Assembly (NCBI GenBank): GCA_032718475.1
Contig: JAUCBJ010009135.1
Coordinates: 82,626 to 146,625, forward strand
Length of the DNA: 64,000 nucleotides
Reading direction: 5' to 3'
Source: Nemertoderma westbladi
Lineage: Eukaryota; Xenacoelomorpha; Nemertodermatida; Nemertodermatidae
The first letter of the stretch is position 1, and each line of letters begins with the position of its first letter. Under the pieces are notes generated by a model, which was not told the origin of the DNA, made no database searches, and saw only the letters and a program-made list of their open reading frames with translations. A program made the translations under genes and the position numbers. Of this stretch, positions 35,701 to 47,300 are shown piece by piece.

Positions 35701-38700
35701 CATTTATCCTGTACTACTGTATTAACACTGTGGTGGTTGGAAGAGAGGTTCATTTATCCTGTACTACTGTATTAACACTGTGGTGGTTGGAAGAGAGGTT
35801 CATTTATCCTGTACTTACTGTATTAGCACTGTGGTGGTTGGAAGAGAGGTTCATTTATCCTGTACTACTGTATTAGCACTGTGGTGGTTGGAAGAGAGGT
35901 TCATTTATCCTGTACTACTGTATTAACACTGTGGTGGTTGGAAGAGAGGTGCATTTATCCTGTACTACTGTATTAGCACTGTGGTGGTTGGAAGAGAGGT
36001 TCATTTATCCTGTACTACTGTATTAGCACTGTGGTGGTTGGAAGAGAGGTTCATTTATCCTGTACTACTGTATTAGCACTGTGGTGGTTGGAAGAGAGGT
36101 TCATTTATCCTGTGCTACTGTATTAGCACTTTGGTGGTTGGAAGAGAGGTTCATTTATCCTGTACTACTGTATTAGCACTGTGGTGGTTGGAAGAGAGGT
36201 TCATTTATCCTGTACTACTGTATTAGCACTGTGGTGGTTGGAAGAGAGGTTCATTCATCCTGTACAACTGTATTAGCACTGTGGTGGTTGGAAGAGAGGT
36301 TCATTTATCCTGTGCTACTGTATTAGCACTGTGGTGGTTGGAAGAGAGGTTCATTTATCCTGTACTACTGTATTAGCACTGTGGTGGTTGGAAGAGAGGT
36401 TCATTTATCCTGTACTACGTATTAACACTGTGGTGGTTGGAAGAGAGGTTCATTTATCCTGTAGTACTGTATTAGCACTGTGGTGGTTGGAAGAGAGGTT
36501 CATTTATCCTGTACTACTGTATTAGCACTGTGGTGGTTGGAAGAGAGGTTCATTTATCCTGTACTACTGTATTAGCACTGTGGTGGTTGGAAGAGAGGTT
36601 CATTTATCCTGTACTACAGTACGTATTAGCACTGTGGTGGTTGGAAGAGAGGTTCATTTATCCTGTACTACTGTATTAGCACTGTGGTGGTTGGAAGAGA
36701 GGTTCATTTATCCTGTACTACTGTATTAGCACTGTGGTGGTTGGAAGAGAGGTTCATTTATCCTGTACTACTGTATTAGCACTGTGGTGGTTGGAAGAGA
36801 GGTTAATTTATCCTGTACTACTGTATTAGCACTGTGGTGGTTGGAAGAGAGGTTAATTTATCCTGTACTACTGTATTAGCACTGTGGTGGTTGGAAGAGA
36901 GGTTCATTTATCCTGTACTACTGTATTAGCACTGTGGTGGTTGGAAGAGAGGTTCATTTATCCTGTACTACTGTATTAGCACTGTGGTGGTTGGAAGAGA
37001 GGTTAATTTATCCTGTACTACTGTATTAGCACTGTGGTGGTTGGAAGAGAGGTTCATTTATCCTGTACTACTGTATTAGCACTGTGGTGGTTGGAAGAGA
37101 GGTTCATTTATCCGCTGTACTACTGTATTAGCACTGTGATGGTTGGAAGAGAGGTTCATTTATCCTGTACTACTGTATTAGCACTGTGGTGGTTGGAAGA
37201 GAGGTTCATTTATCCTGTACTACTGTATTAGCACTGTGGTGGTTGGAAGAGAGGTTCATTTATCCTGTACTACTGTATTAACACTGTGGTGGTTGGAAGA
37301 GAGGTTCATTTATCCTGTACTACTGTATTAACACTGTGGTGGTTGGAAGAGAGGTTCATTTATCCTGTACTACTGTATTAGCACTGTGGTGGTTGGAAGA
37401 GAGGTTCATTTATCCTGTACTACTGTATTAGCACTGTGGTGGTTGGAAGAGAGGTTCATTTATCCTGTACTACTGTATTAACACTGTGGTGGTTGGAAGA
37501 GAGGTGCATTTATCCTGTACTACTGTATTAGCAATGTGGTGGTTGGAAGAGAGGTTCATTTATCCTGTACTACTGTATTAGCACTGTGGTGGTTGGAAGA
37601 GAGGTTCATTTATCCTGTACTACTGTATTAGCACTGTGGTGGTTGGAAGAGAGGTTCATTTATCCTGTGCTACTGTATTAGCACTTTGGTGGTTGGAAGA
37701 GAGGTTCATTTATCCTGTACTACTGTATTAGCACTGTGGTGGTTGGAAGAGAGGTTCATTTATCCTGTACTACTGTATTAGCACTGTGGTGGTTGGAAGA
37801 GAGGTTCATTCATCCTGTACAACTGTATTAGCACTGTGGTGGTTGGAAGAGAGGTTCATTTATCCTGTGCTACTGTATTAGCACTGTGGTGGTTGGAAGA
37901 GAGGTTCATTTATCCGCTGTACTGCTGTATTAGCACTGTGGTGGTTGGAAGAGAGGTTCATTTATCCTGTACTACTGTATTAGCACGGTGGTGGTTGGAA
38001 GAGAGGTTCATTTATCCTGTAGTACTGTATTAGCACTGTGGTGGTTGGAAGAGAGGTTCATTTATCCTGTACTACTGTATTAGCACTGTGGTGGTTGGAA
38101 GAGAGGTTCATTTATCCTGTACTACTGTATTAGCACTGTGGTGGTTGGAAGAGAGGTTCATTTATCCTGTACTACTGTATTAACACTGTGGTGGTTGGAA
38201 GAGAGGTTCATTTATCCTGTACTACTGTATTAGCACTGTGGTGGTTGGAAGAGAGGTTCATTTATCCTGTACTACTGTATTAGCACTGTGGTGGTTGGAA
38301 GAGAGGTTCATTTATCCTGTACTACTGTATTAGCACTGTGGTGGTTGGAAGAGAGGTTCATTTATCCTGTACTACTGTATTAGCACTGTGGTGGTTGGAA
38401 GAGAGGTTCATTTATCCTGTACTACTGTATTAGCACTGTGGTGGTTGGAAGAGAGGTTCATTTATCCTGTACTACTGTATTAGCACTGTGGTGGTTGGAA
38501 GAGAGGTTCATTTATCCTGTACTACTGTATTAGCACTGTGGTGGTTGGAAGAGAGGTTCATTTATCCTGTACTACTGTATTAGCACTGTGGTGGTTGGAA
38601 GAGAGGTTCATTTATCCTGTACTACTGTATTAGCACTGTGGTGGTTGGAAGAGAGGTTCATTTATCCTGTACTACTGTATTAGCACTGTGGTGGTTGGAA

Positions 38701-40768
38701 GAGAGGTTCATTTATCCTGTACTACTGTATTAGCACTGTGGTGGTTGGAAGAGAGGTTCATTTATCCTGTACTACTGTATTAGCACTGTGGTGGTTGGAA
38801 GAGAGGTTCATTTATCCTGTACTACTGTATTAGCACTGTGGTGGTTGGAAGAGAGGTTCATTTATCCTGTACTACTGTATTAGCACTGTGGTGGTTGGAA
38901 GAGAGGTTCATTTATCCTGTACTACTGTATTAGCACTGTGGTGGTTGGAAGAGAGGTTCATTTATCCTGTACTACTGTATTAGCACTGTGGTGGTTGGAA
39001 GAGAGGTTCATTTATCCTGTACTACTGTATTAGCACTGTGGTGGTTGGAAGAGAGGTTCATTTATCCTGTACTACTGTATTAGCACTGTGGTGGTTGGAA
39101 GAGAGGTTCATTTATCCTGTACTACTGTATTAGCACTGTGGTGGTTGGAAGAGAGGTTCATTTATCCTGTACTACTGTATTAGCACTGTGGTGGTTGGAA
39201 GAGAGGTTCATTTATCCTGTACTACTGTATTAGCACTGTGGTGGTTGGAAGAGAGGTTCATTTATCCTGTACTACTGTATTAGCACTGTGGTGGTTGGAA
39301 GAGAGGTTCATTTATCCTGTACTACTGTATTAGCACTGTGGTGGTTGGAAGAGAGGTTCATTCATCCTGTACTACTGTATTAGCACTGTGGTGGTTGGAA
39401 GAGAGGTTCATTTATCCTGTACTACTGTATTAGCACTGTGGTGGTTGGAAGAGAGGTTCATTTATCCTGTACTACTGTATTAGCACTGTGGTGGTTGGAA
39501 GAGAGGTTCATTTATCCTGTACTACTGTATTAGCACTGTGGTGGTTGGAAGAGAGGTTCATTTATCCTGTACTACTGTATTAGCACTGTGGTGGTTGGAA
39601 GAGAGGTTCATTTATCCTGTACTACTGTATTAGCACTGTGGTGGTTGGAAGAGAGGTTCATTTATCCTGTACTACTGTATTAGCACTGTGGTGGTTGGAA
39701 GAGAGGTTCATTTATCCTGTACTACTGTATTAGCACTGTGGTGGTTGGAAGAGAGGTTCATTTATCCTGTACTACTGTATTAGCACTGTGGTGGTTGGAA
39801 GAGAGGTTCATTTATCCTGTACTACTGTATTAGCACTGTGGTGGTTGGAAGAGAGGTTCATTTATCCTGTACTACTGTATTAGCACTGTGGTGGTTGGAA
39901 GAGAGGTTCATTTATCCTGTACTACTGTATTAGCACTGTGGTGGTTGGAAGAGAGGTTCATTTATCCTGTACTACTGTATTAGCACTGTGGTGGTTGGAA
40001 GAGAGGTTCATTTATCCTGTACTACTGTATTAGCACTGTGGTGGTTGGAAGAGAGGTTCATTTATCCTGTACTACTGTATTAGCACTGTGGTGGTTGGAA
40101 GAGAGGTTCATTTATCCTGTACTACTGTATTAGCACTGTGGTGGTTGGAAGAGAGGTTAATTTATCCTGTACTACTGTATTAGCACTGTGGTGGTTGGAA
40201 GAGAGGTTCATTTATCCTGTACTACTGTATTAGCACTGTGGTGGTTGGAAGAGAGGTTAATTTATCCTGTACTACTGTATTAGCACTGTGGTGGTTGGAA
40301 GAGAGGTTCATTTATCCTGTACTACTGTATTAGCACTGTGGTGGTTGGAAGAGAGGTTCATTTATCCTGTACTACTGTATTAGCACTGTGGTGGTTGGAA
40401 GAGAGGTTCATTTATCCTGTACTACTGTATTAGCACTGTGGTGGTTGGAAGAGAGGTTCATTTATCCTGTACTACTGTATTAGCACTGTGGTGGTTGGAA
40501 GAGAGGTTCATTTATCCTGTACTACTGTATTAGCACTGTGGTGGTTGGAAGAGAGGTTCATTTATCCTGTACTACTGTATTAGCACTGTGGTGGTTGGAA
40601 GAGAGGTTCATTTATCCTGTACTACTGTATTAGCACTGTGGTGGTTGGAAGAGAGGTTCATTTATCCTGTACTACTGTATTAGCACTGTGGTGGTTGGAA
40701 GAGAGGTTCATTTATCCTGTACTACTGTATTAGCACTGTGGTGGTTGGAAGAGAGGTTCATTTATCCT

Positions 40769-40868
40769 NNNNNNNNNNNNNNNNNNNNNNNNNNNNNNNN
40801 NNNNNNNNNNNNNNNNNNNNNNNNNNNNNNNNNNNNNNNNNNNNNNNNNNNNNNNNNNNNNNNNNNNN
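40769..40868. other. Assembly gap (100 N) inside the 50-bp array
   Basis: Exactly 100 N bases, the usual placeholder for a gap of unknown size. The true array length is therefore unknown and likely longer. Confidence 0.99.
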
Positions 40869-41616
40869 TACTGTATTAGCACTGTGGTGGTTGGAAGAGA
40901 GGTTCATTTATCCTGTACTACTGTATTAGCACTGTGATAGTTGGAAGAGAGGTTCATTTATCCTGTACTACTGTATTAGCACTGTGGTGGTTGGAAGAAA
41001 GGTTCATTTATACTGTACTACTGTATTAACACTGGTGGTTGGAAGAGAGGTTCATTTATCCTGTACTACTGTATTAACACTGTGGTGGTTGGAAGAGAGG
41101 TTCATTTATCCTGTACTACTGTATTAGCACTGTGGTGGTTGGAAGAGAGGTTCATTTATCCCGTACTACTGTATTAGCACTGTGGTGGTTGGAAGAGAGG
41201 TTCATTTATCCTGTACTACTGTATTAGCACTGTGATAGTTGGAAGAGAGGTTCATTTATCCTGTACTACTGTATTAGCACTGTGATAGTTGGAAGAGAGG
41301 TTCATTTATCCTGTACTACTGTATTAGCACTGTGGTGGTTGGAAGAGAGGTTCATTTATCCTGTACTACTGTATTAGCACTGTGGTGCTTGGAAGAGAGG
41401 TTAATTTATCCTGTACTACTGTATTAGCACTGTGGTGGTTGGAAGAGAGGTTCATTTATCCTGTACTACTGTATTAGCACTGTGGTGGTTGGAAGAGAGG
41501 TTCATTTATCCTGTACTACTGTATTAGCACTGTGGTGCTTGGAAGAGAGGTTAATTTATCCTGTACTACTGTATTAGCACTGTGGTTGTTGGAAGAGAGG
41601 TTCATTTATCCTATAC

Positions 41617-41724
41617 TACTGTATTAGCACTGGCGGTGCAATTTTGTCGATAAGCCGGCACAGCATTCTTAAAAATGCAGCTGCAATGCAGCATGCCGAT
41701 CATAGTAGTACTGTATTAGCACTG
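41617..41724 (+). mobile_element. Very short LINE 3'-end insertion in the satellite with 16-bp target duplication
   Basis: Bases 41633-41708 match the 3' terminus of the LINE copies ending near 51027 and 53845 (GGTGCAATTTTG, AAGCCGGCACAGCATTCTTA, tail CATAGTAG). TACTGTATTAGCACTG occurs immediately before (41617-41632) and after (41709-41724). Since the 50-bp phase restarts, this is a real 16-bp target site duplication and not just repeat periodicity. This is the signature of target-primed reverse transcription with extreme 5' truncation (76 bp). Confidence 0.85.
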
Positions 41725-41741
41725 TGGTGGTTGGAGGAGAG

Positions 41742-42545
41742 GCAACGAGGCACAAGAGGAGGACGAGTATTGTGGGTAAGACTTTTGACTAACGGCAGAC
41801 AACTCGTTAATGGTACCCATATGCTAAAGGCATTGCTCACTTCATGCTGCGCGAAGACCCCACGAACGTTTAATCATATCATGTACGTACACCGATGATT
41901 TGGTGCTAATTTTACCATCTACAGTACAAAAGGTATGCAATTTTTGTTGAACAGATGTACTATATTCGGTAACAGCATCGATGTTTCGATGTCGTTATTT
42001 AATGCTAAAAAAAGTGCAACACTAATAGTCCGATCGCGTACTCAGTCAAAATGGGCATTTCCTAATTTTAAAATCAGTAACATGATTATTCCAGTAAAAG
42101 AGGCAATTAAATATCTTGGGCATATTATTACTGACACTATCAGATGACAAAGATATAGTAGACAATGTAGAAAGCTCTATTCGCAAGGTAATACAAGTTC
42201 GTGGGGTCTTCGCGCAGCACAAAGTGAGCAAAGCCTTTAGCATATGGGCACCATTAACGAGTTGTCTGCCGTTAGTCAGAAGTCTTCAACACAATACTCG
42301 TCCTCCCCTTGTGCCTCGTTGCGTTCGTTCGTTTTTAACGAAACTTCAGATTCTTTCTAAACTTTTGCCGGACTACATACGTACCAGGTTTCGTTTAATT
42401 TCATCAAGGAATAACCGAGTTATTAGCGTTCAAAAATTTACGACGACGACAGACGACGATGACAGACGATGACGACGACGACAGACAACTCGCCAATGGC
42501 ACCCATATGCTAAGGCTTCGCTCACTTTCTGGCTCGCCCCACAGT
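41742..42545 (+). mobile_element. LINE RT C-terminal fragment between 126-bp inverted repeats
   Basis: The spacer holds an RT end: YTDDLVLILPS, SLFNAKKSATLIV, AIKYLGHIITD, then a shifted frame with DDKDIV. The arms 41742-41867 and 42197-42322 are inverted copies (about 90% identical by eye) of a segment from GCAACGAGGCACAAG to CCCACGAAC, with a 329-bp spacer. A third, direct, partial copy sits at 42479-42540 after a GACGAC-rich stretch. The sequence ends in a CGCTCACTTTCTGGCTCGCC stretch typical of LINE 3' UTRs. The left arm begins exactly where the 50-bp array stops. Confidence 0.75.
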
Positions 42546-42679
42546 AGGTAATGCGACATAGGCCCACCATATGCCACCCGATCTGCGATCCACTATGCGC
42601 CGGTTTTATAGTAGGTACCTTCCACTAGTAGGTAGTAGGTGATGGGGCATGAATGTAAAATAACATTACAATCTATAAC

Positions 42680-43175
42680 ACTACTACTGTACTACTACTA
42701 GGTCGAGTGTGCTCGGACAGTGGAAATGAGATCCTTCCAGGCGTCCCGATTCTACTACTGTACTACTACTAGGTCGAGCGAGCTCGGACAGTGGAAATGA
42801 GATCCTTCCAGGCGTCCCGATTCTACTACTGTACTACTACTAGGTCGAGCGAGCTCGGACAGTGGAAATGAGATCCTTCCAGGCTTCCCGATTCTCCAAC
42901 TACTACTAGGTCGAGCGAACTCGGACAGTGGAAATGAGATCCTTCCAGGCTTCCCGATTCTCCAATTACTACTACTAGGTCGAGCGAACTCGGACAGTGG
43001 AAATGAGATCCTTCCAGGCGTCCCGATTCTACTACTGTACTACTACTAGGTCGAGCGAGCTCGGACAGTGGAAATGAGATCCTTCCAGGCTTCCCGATTC
43101 TCCAACTACTACTAGGTCGAGCGAACTCGGACAGTGGAAATGAGATCCTTCCTGGCTTCCCGATTCTCCATAGTT
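42680..43175. repeat. About 7 tandem copies of a LINE 3' end with its triplet tail (66-71 bp unit)
   Basis: The unit contains TACTACTACTAGGTCGAGCG, AGCTCGGACAGTGGAAATGA, GATCCTTCCAGGC and a TCCCGATTCT end. Read on minus, this is the LINE 3' terminus also seen at 52260-52310 (CCTGGAAGGATCT, CACTGTCCGA) followed by its (TAG)n tail. Two unit forms alternate (CTACTACTGTACTACTAC versus CTCCAACTACTAC). The 123-codon minus frame here only reflects the repeat. Confidence 0.85.
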
Positions 43176-44318
43176 GTCGAAATTTCGTTCCTCTCAAGGT
43201 CAGTATCTACTACTTACCTTTTAAATTTGGTTTAATTCCGAGACAGCGATGCCGAGAAATTCGCGTTCAAACATTTACCAGACAGACAGACGGACGGACG
43301 GACGCACCATTTGCCCAATATAAACCGTATAACAAGGCTCGCGTCTCGCCCCACTATACACTTAGCCAAAGCGAGGCAAGTCAAATAGACGAGAAATGCT
43401 CTCGTTTAATGTCTACTGAACGCATCACGCGTCTACTGAAAATGACTGATATATATGTAATTTTATAAAATTAGTTATTATTATAAGAAATATAAATATT
43501 TATATCCGATGAAATGCAGTTTATTGGAAGAAATACCATTGTAATGCCATTGGAAGCGTTTCCAATAGGACAAATAATTGTCAGCGGGAAAATCTTTCAG
43601 AAAAGTACACATGTAGTCTGGCAAAATTTGAGAAATTTTCCAAGTAGAATTTAAACTAGCTAAATTAATTGCACTTTGAAATTATATAACTGGAATCCCC
43701 ATAACCCCATTATATTACAGTTTTTGCGTTTAAGATATTTGTTTTTATTAATAGATATAAACATTATTAACTTAATAAAATTCCCCTTCTCTACCTACAC
43801 GCTCTTGCAGCCTGTCCACCGTGCACCCTTGAGCAGTGGTTCTATCGCCATTAATAAAAAATACATGCCGGTCTTATTGGATAATGAGCATCACCTTGCG
43901 CTTGATTTAATTGGACTAAACTATCTATTAATTTACAAATGTTTACAAATTTATTTCAATCCCATTTTATTTGAAGTGGAAATTTATTTTATTACGTGTC
44001 TCATAAAGGCAAAATTTAATTATTAGCTTTTGGCACATTTACTAATTAAACTGATTAACTATTTCTTAAATAATATCTTAATTACATAAATTAGTTAACA
44101 CTTAGAGAAACTACCCATCAAAGAGTATCCAATTCAATAATTCAGTATTTCCAACGCCATAATAATATCCTTGTATAATACAATAACTGTACTAACTTGT
44201 AATACTATGCCTACATATGTTAGTCATCGTAAATACTGCATTCAATGTACAATGAATTCTTTTATTTTTACAAGCAAACTATACATAGTTATTATTCATA
44301 GCGCATATAGAATATTAT
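43176..44318. other. Gene-free interval with a LINE-type tail and the poly(A) signal of the caspase gene
   Basis: A run of CAGACAGACGGACGGACGGA (43278-43305) followed by ACAAGGCTCGCGTCTCGCCC resembles a LINE 3' end like the one at 42.44-42.54 kb. On minus, AATAAA at 44261-44266 is a plausible polyadenylation signal about 55 bp past the stop of the caspase-WD40-FN3 gene. The rest is AT-rich with no convincing frame. Confidence 0.45.
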
Positions 44319-47300
44319 CTAGACTGATATAAATGTGAAATCACTGTCTGAGTCTCCAAGTCCTTCTATCACAGATGATGACATCCCTGATTGTACATAT
44401 AGCCTCATTGTTGATATGCAGACATTAATCGCTGCATATTTCTTTGTTGTTTGTTTTATTAGAATTAACTTATTATATGGACTCTCCGATTTGAATATTT
44501 TGTAATAGCTAACATCACATTCTGGTTTATCCCATCTCAAAACTAATTTACCTTGTGGGAACTCCATGTGCTCTATTGTTAAATTGGATGGCTTTAGTGG
44601 CTTTGCAATAAATTGAATGAAAGTCTTTCTGCTAAACTTATCAAGAAACTTGTTGTATGCACATATATTTATAGTGTATACGTGTGAGGGAGCAGTTATG
44701 AATGTGACATGGTTACATTCAATATCAACAACACTTTTTACTTTTGTTTTGGTAGTAAAGCAGTAAATTTCTGCAGTATTATTCACTTGTGAAGATTCGC
44801 CAGTCGGTTTCGCTTGTTGCCAAATGATTTTAGCATTTTGTGTAATACCACCATCATTAGAGTATTCCTCAACCACAGCGTTATAAGGACGCTTTATTTC
44901 TCGTGCAAATCGAATTGTATCTGTATAGGCAATTTCATCTCCATTACTATTCCCAAATCGAACCTCATATACAGTTTCATAGTCATCGAAGTAACTTTCA
45001 AGATTTCTGGTTTCACATCCATTAGTTGCAATAGGTACAGGGCTTATAGTTTTCCATTCCAACTCCCCCTGAGAACGGTACTGTAATATGTATTCAACAA
45101 CTGCCCACGTCGATTTTTTCCATTTTGCAAACACTTTTCCATCTACTTCTATAATTTCAAAATTATCAGGTTGACCGGGCTTTGTAATAAATTCAAGTGT
45201 TACCGCTCTGCCTTTTACATCATTTTCACCGACAGGAATTAATTTAGCTGTATATTTAGTACCTGGTTGAAGGTTTGTTAATGAATATGACTTACAAGGG
45301 AATATGATATATTCGTTGGTTCTCTCGTCAATGATTTCTATATTTACCCCTTTGTAATACCCAGTATTATATTCCCATTGAATGACACAAGATTCCTTGG
45401 TAAGGTCACAGACATAAACATTATCTACAGGAGCAGGCGGAAGGGTAAGCATCTTATTAACATGCTGCCCTTCTTTCATATTATCTTCTGCATGCCAAGC
45501 CAAGCACGAAACACCAACCTTATAACAGTAACCAGGTTCAATTTGTGATAAATTTATTCTGCATTTATTTTCTGTATCTTCCAGTTGAAGAGTTTGTGAC
45601 AGTGGTTCTTCATGAAGCTTACTAACATAGACATTAAAGTGAGAATAATATGAATTCCGATCATTTGGCTTCCGCCATTCTAACTCAATTACTTTTGATG
45701 CAATAAATCTGAGTTGTAGCTCTTTAGGGATTGGTGGTTCTTCGATAAACTCAAAGTCACAATAATTTTTCTTTACATATGTTTTTCCAGTTATGCTATT
45801 AGTTCTATATACCGTCTCAACTCGATATATTGATAGAATTCCACGTGCGGCGTCATTGTAAGTAAATGTTGTTGTATCACTGGATAACCTTGAAGCTGTA
45901 GAAATTATTTGTAAATTTTCACCCTTAGATCCATGATAGATATTATAGTACGATATTTGACAATCTGGAGTGATCCACTTCAAATTTGTTTTTAATGTTC
46001 CATTAGTTGAACTAAATTTTAAATCTTTTACAGGCAGTGGTGAAGACAAGGCTATATGTTCTAAACCTTGACTGAATGCCCCTGATGAACTCACAGAAAA
46101 CACTACCAGCTTGTATAATGTTGATGGTATAACATTTAATTCATATGTTGGATCTGATGTGATTATGTTTTCTGATATTTTCTGATATTCTTTCCCATTT
46201 ATATGTAATCTGAAAACATCGATGCTGTAATGATCACATAATCCCTTAGTTGGTTTCTCCCAGGTAAATGTTATACTTTTATTTTCAGGTTGTGACGAAA
46301 TATTAGTCATCTCAGATATATTACAAGGTGGATTAGGGTTGCAATCAACATGCATGATATCCGAATATTCTATATTACCATATTGAGACAGTGCTCCTAC
46401 ACTTATATCATAAGAGCTACCAGGTGTCAAATATTTATACAATTCTAAATTATGGATTCTTGTTGTAGAGATATCTTTTTTATTTTCTGTACCATCCTCT
46501 GTTATATATTTAAATATGTAGTTTTTAACTTTCCATTTCTGTTGTTTCAACTGGAGAATATTATTTTCAATTCTTATTATTGGGGCAGATGCATTGGTAT
46601 TAAATTCAACATTATTACTTTTGTCACTTTCTTTGTTATATTCTCCAACTGTCGTCATGTATAATATATACTGAGTTCCTGGAGATAAATCATCTATTAT
46701 AAAATATTTAGAGTTCACATTATCAATATTTATATTAATTAATTTAATATTTTGTGATTCTTTTTCTTTAAAATATATATAAACTCCAAGAACCATTGAA
46801 TCGCTATACTCCCACGATATTCTACATGATGTTGCTGAGATATTATCAACAATGATGTTTAAAGGACATATTGATTTCAGATAAAAGGTTCCAACAACTG
46901 AATGTTCACTTTCAACTTCATCCATACCTCTGTATTTTGAGATACTTGTTACAAACCACTTGTATATTAGTCCTGGTCTTAGATCATCTAATGAATATTT
47001 ACTAGGGTATTGTTTTTCTGCATATAGAACCACTAATGGGAAGAATGCGGACATGCTACCTGGTTTAACACAAATCATTTGATGGGTAAACATTCCCTTT
47101 GAAAGAGTCCATGTTAAGTCATAGCTATGAGTATCACATATTACTTGCTGGCTATTTAATTGAGGTTTACATGGTTTGGTTACAACCCTTTGTACAACTC
47201 TGTTAGTCAATATTTCTCTACTTCCAGAATCAAATGCTGATATTGATATTCCATACAATATTCCTGGATTTAAACCCTCTATAGTGTATTCCTTAGTTCC

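Larger units (their letters stand above)
21004..41741. repeat. 50-bp minisatellite of about 410 copies with higher-order structure
   Basis: The unit is GAAGAGAGGTTCATTTATCC, TGTACTACTGTATTAGCACT, GTGGTGGTTG. It extends about 20.7 kb, broken only by a 100-N gap and one small LINE insertion. Rare variants recur at fixed larger distances: GGGTAGCACACTCTGG near 22313, 23812 and 24844; CCGCTGTACTAC followed by GTGATGG near 33904, 35556 and 37112; GTGGTCGTTGG near 27130 and 28720. So blocks of roughly 1.0-2.0 kb were themselves duplicated. From about 38.0 to 40.1 kb the units are almost invariant. The short 60-66-codon frames repeated through it are by-products of the repeat. Confidence 0.97.

Noticed and set aside
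21353-40929. Many 60-66-codon plus-strand frames (MVVGREVHLSCTTVLALWW type)
   Set aside because: They repeat with the 50-bp unit, arise wherever indels shift phase, and vary randomly; not genes.
41644-42243. Short frames at the satellite border (for example 41644-41898) as genes
   Set aside because: They join LINE tail, satellite and inverted-repeat sequence; composite noise.
12453-43175. CRISPR-like arrays
   Set aside because: The repeats are directly tandem without unique spacers, and the DNA is clearly animal.
42826-43197. Minus-strand 123-codon frame with repeated GSLEGSHFHCPSSLDLVVV
   Set aside because: It is the translated LINE 3'-end tandem array, not a protein gene.
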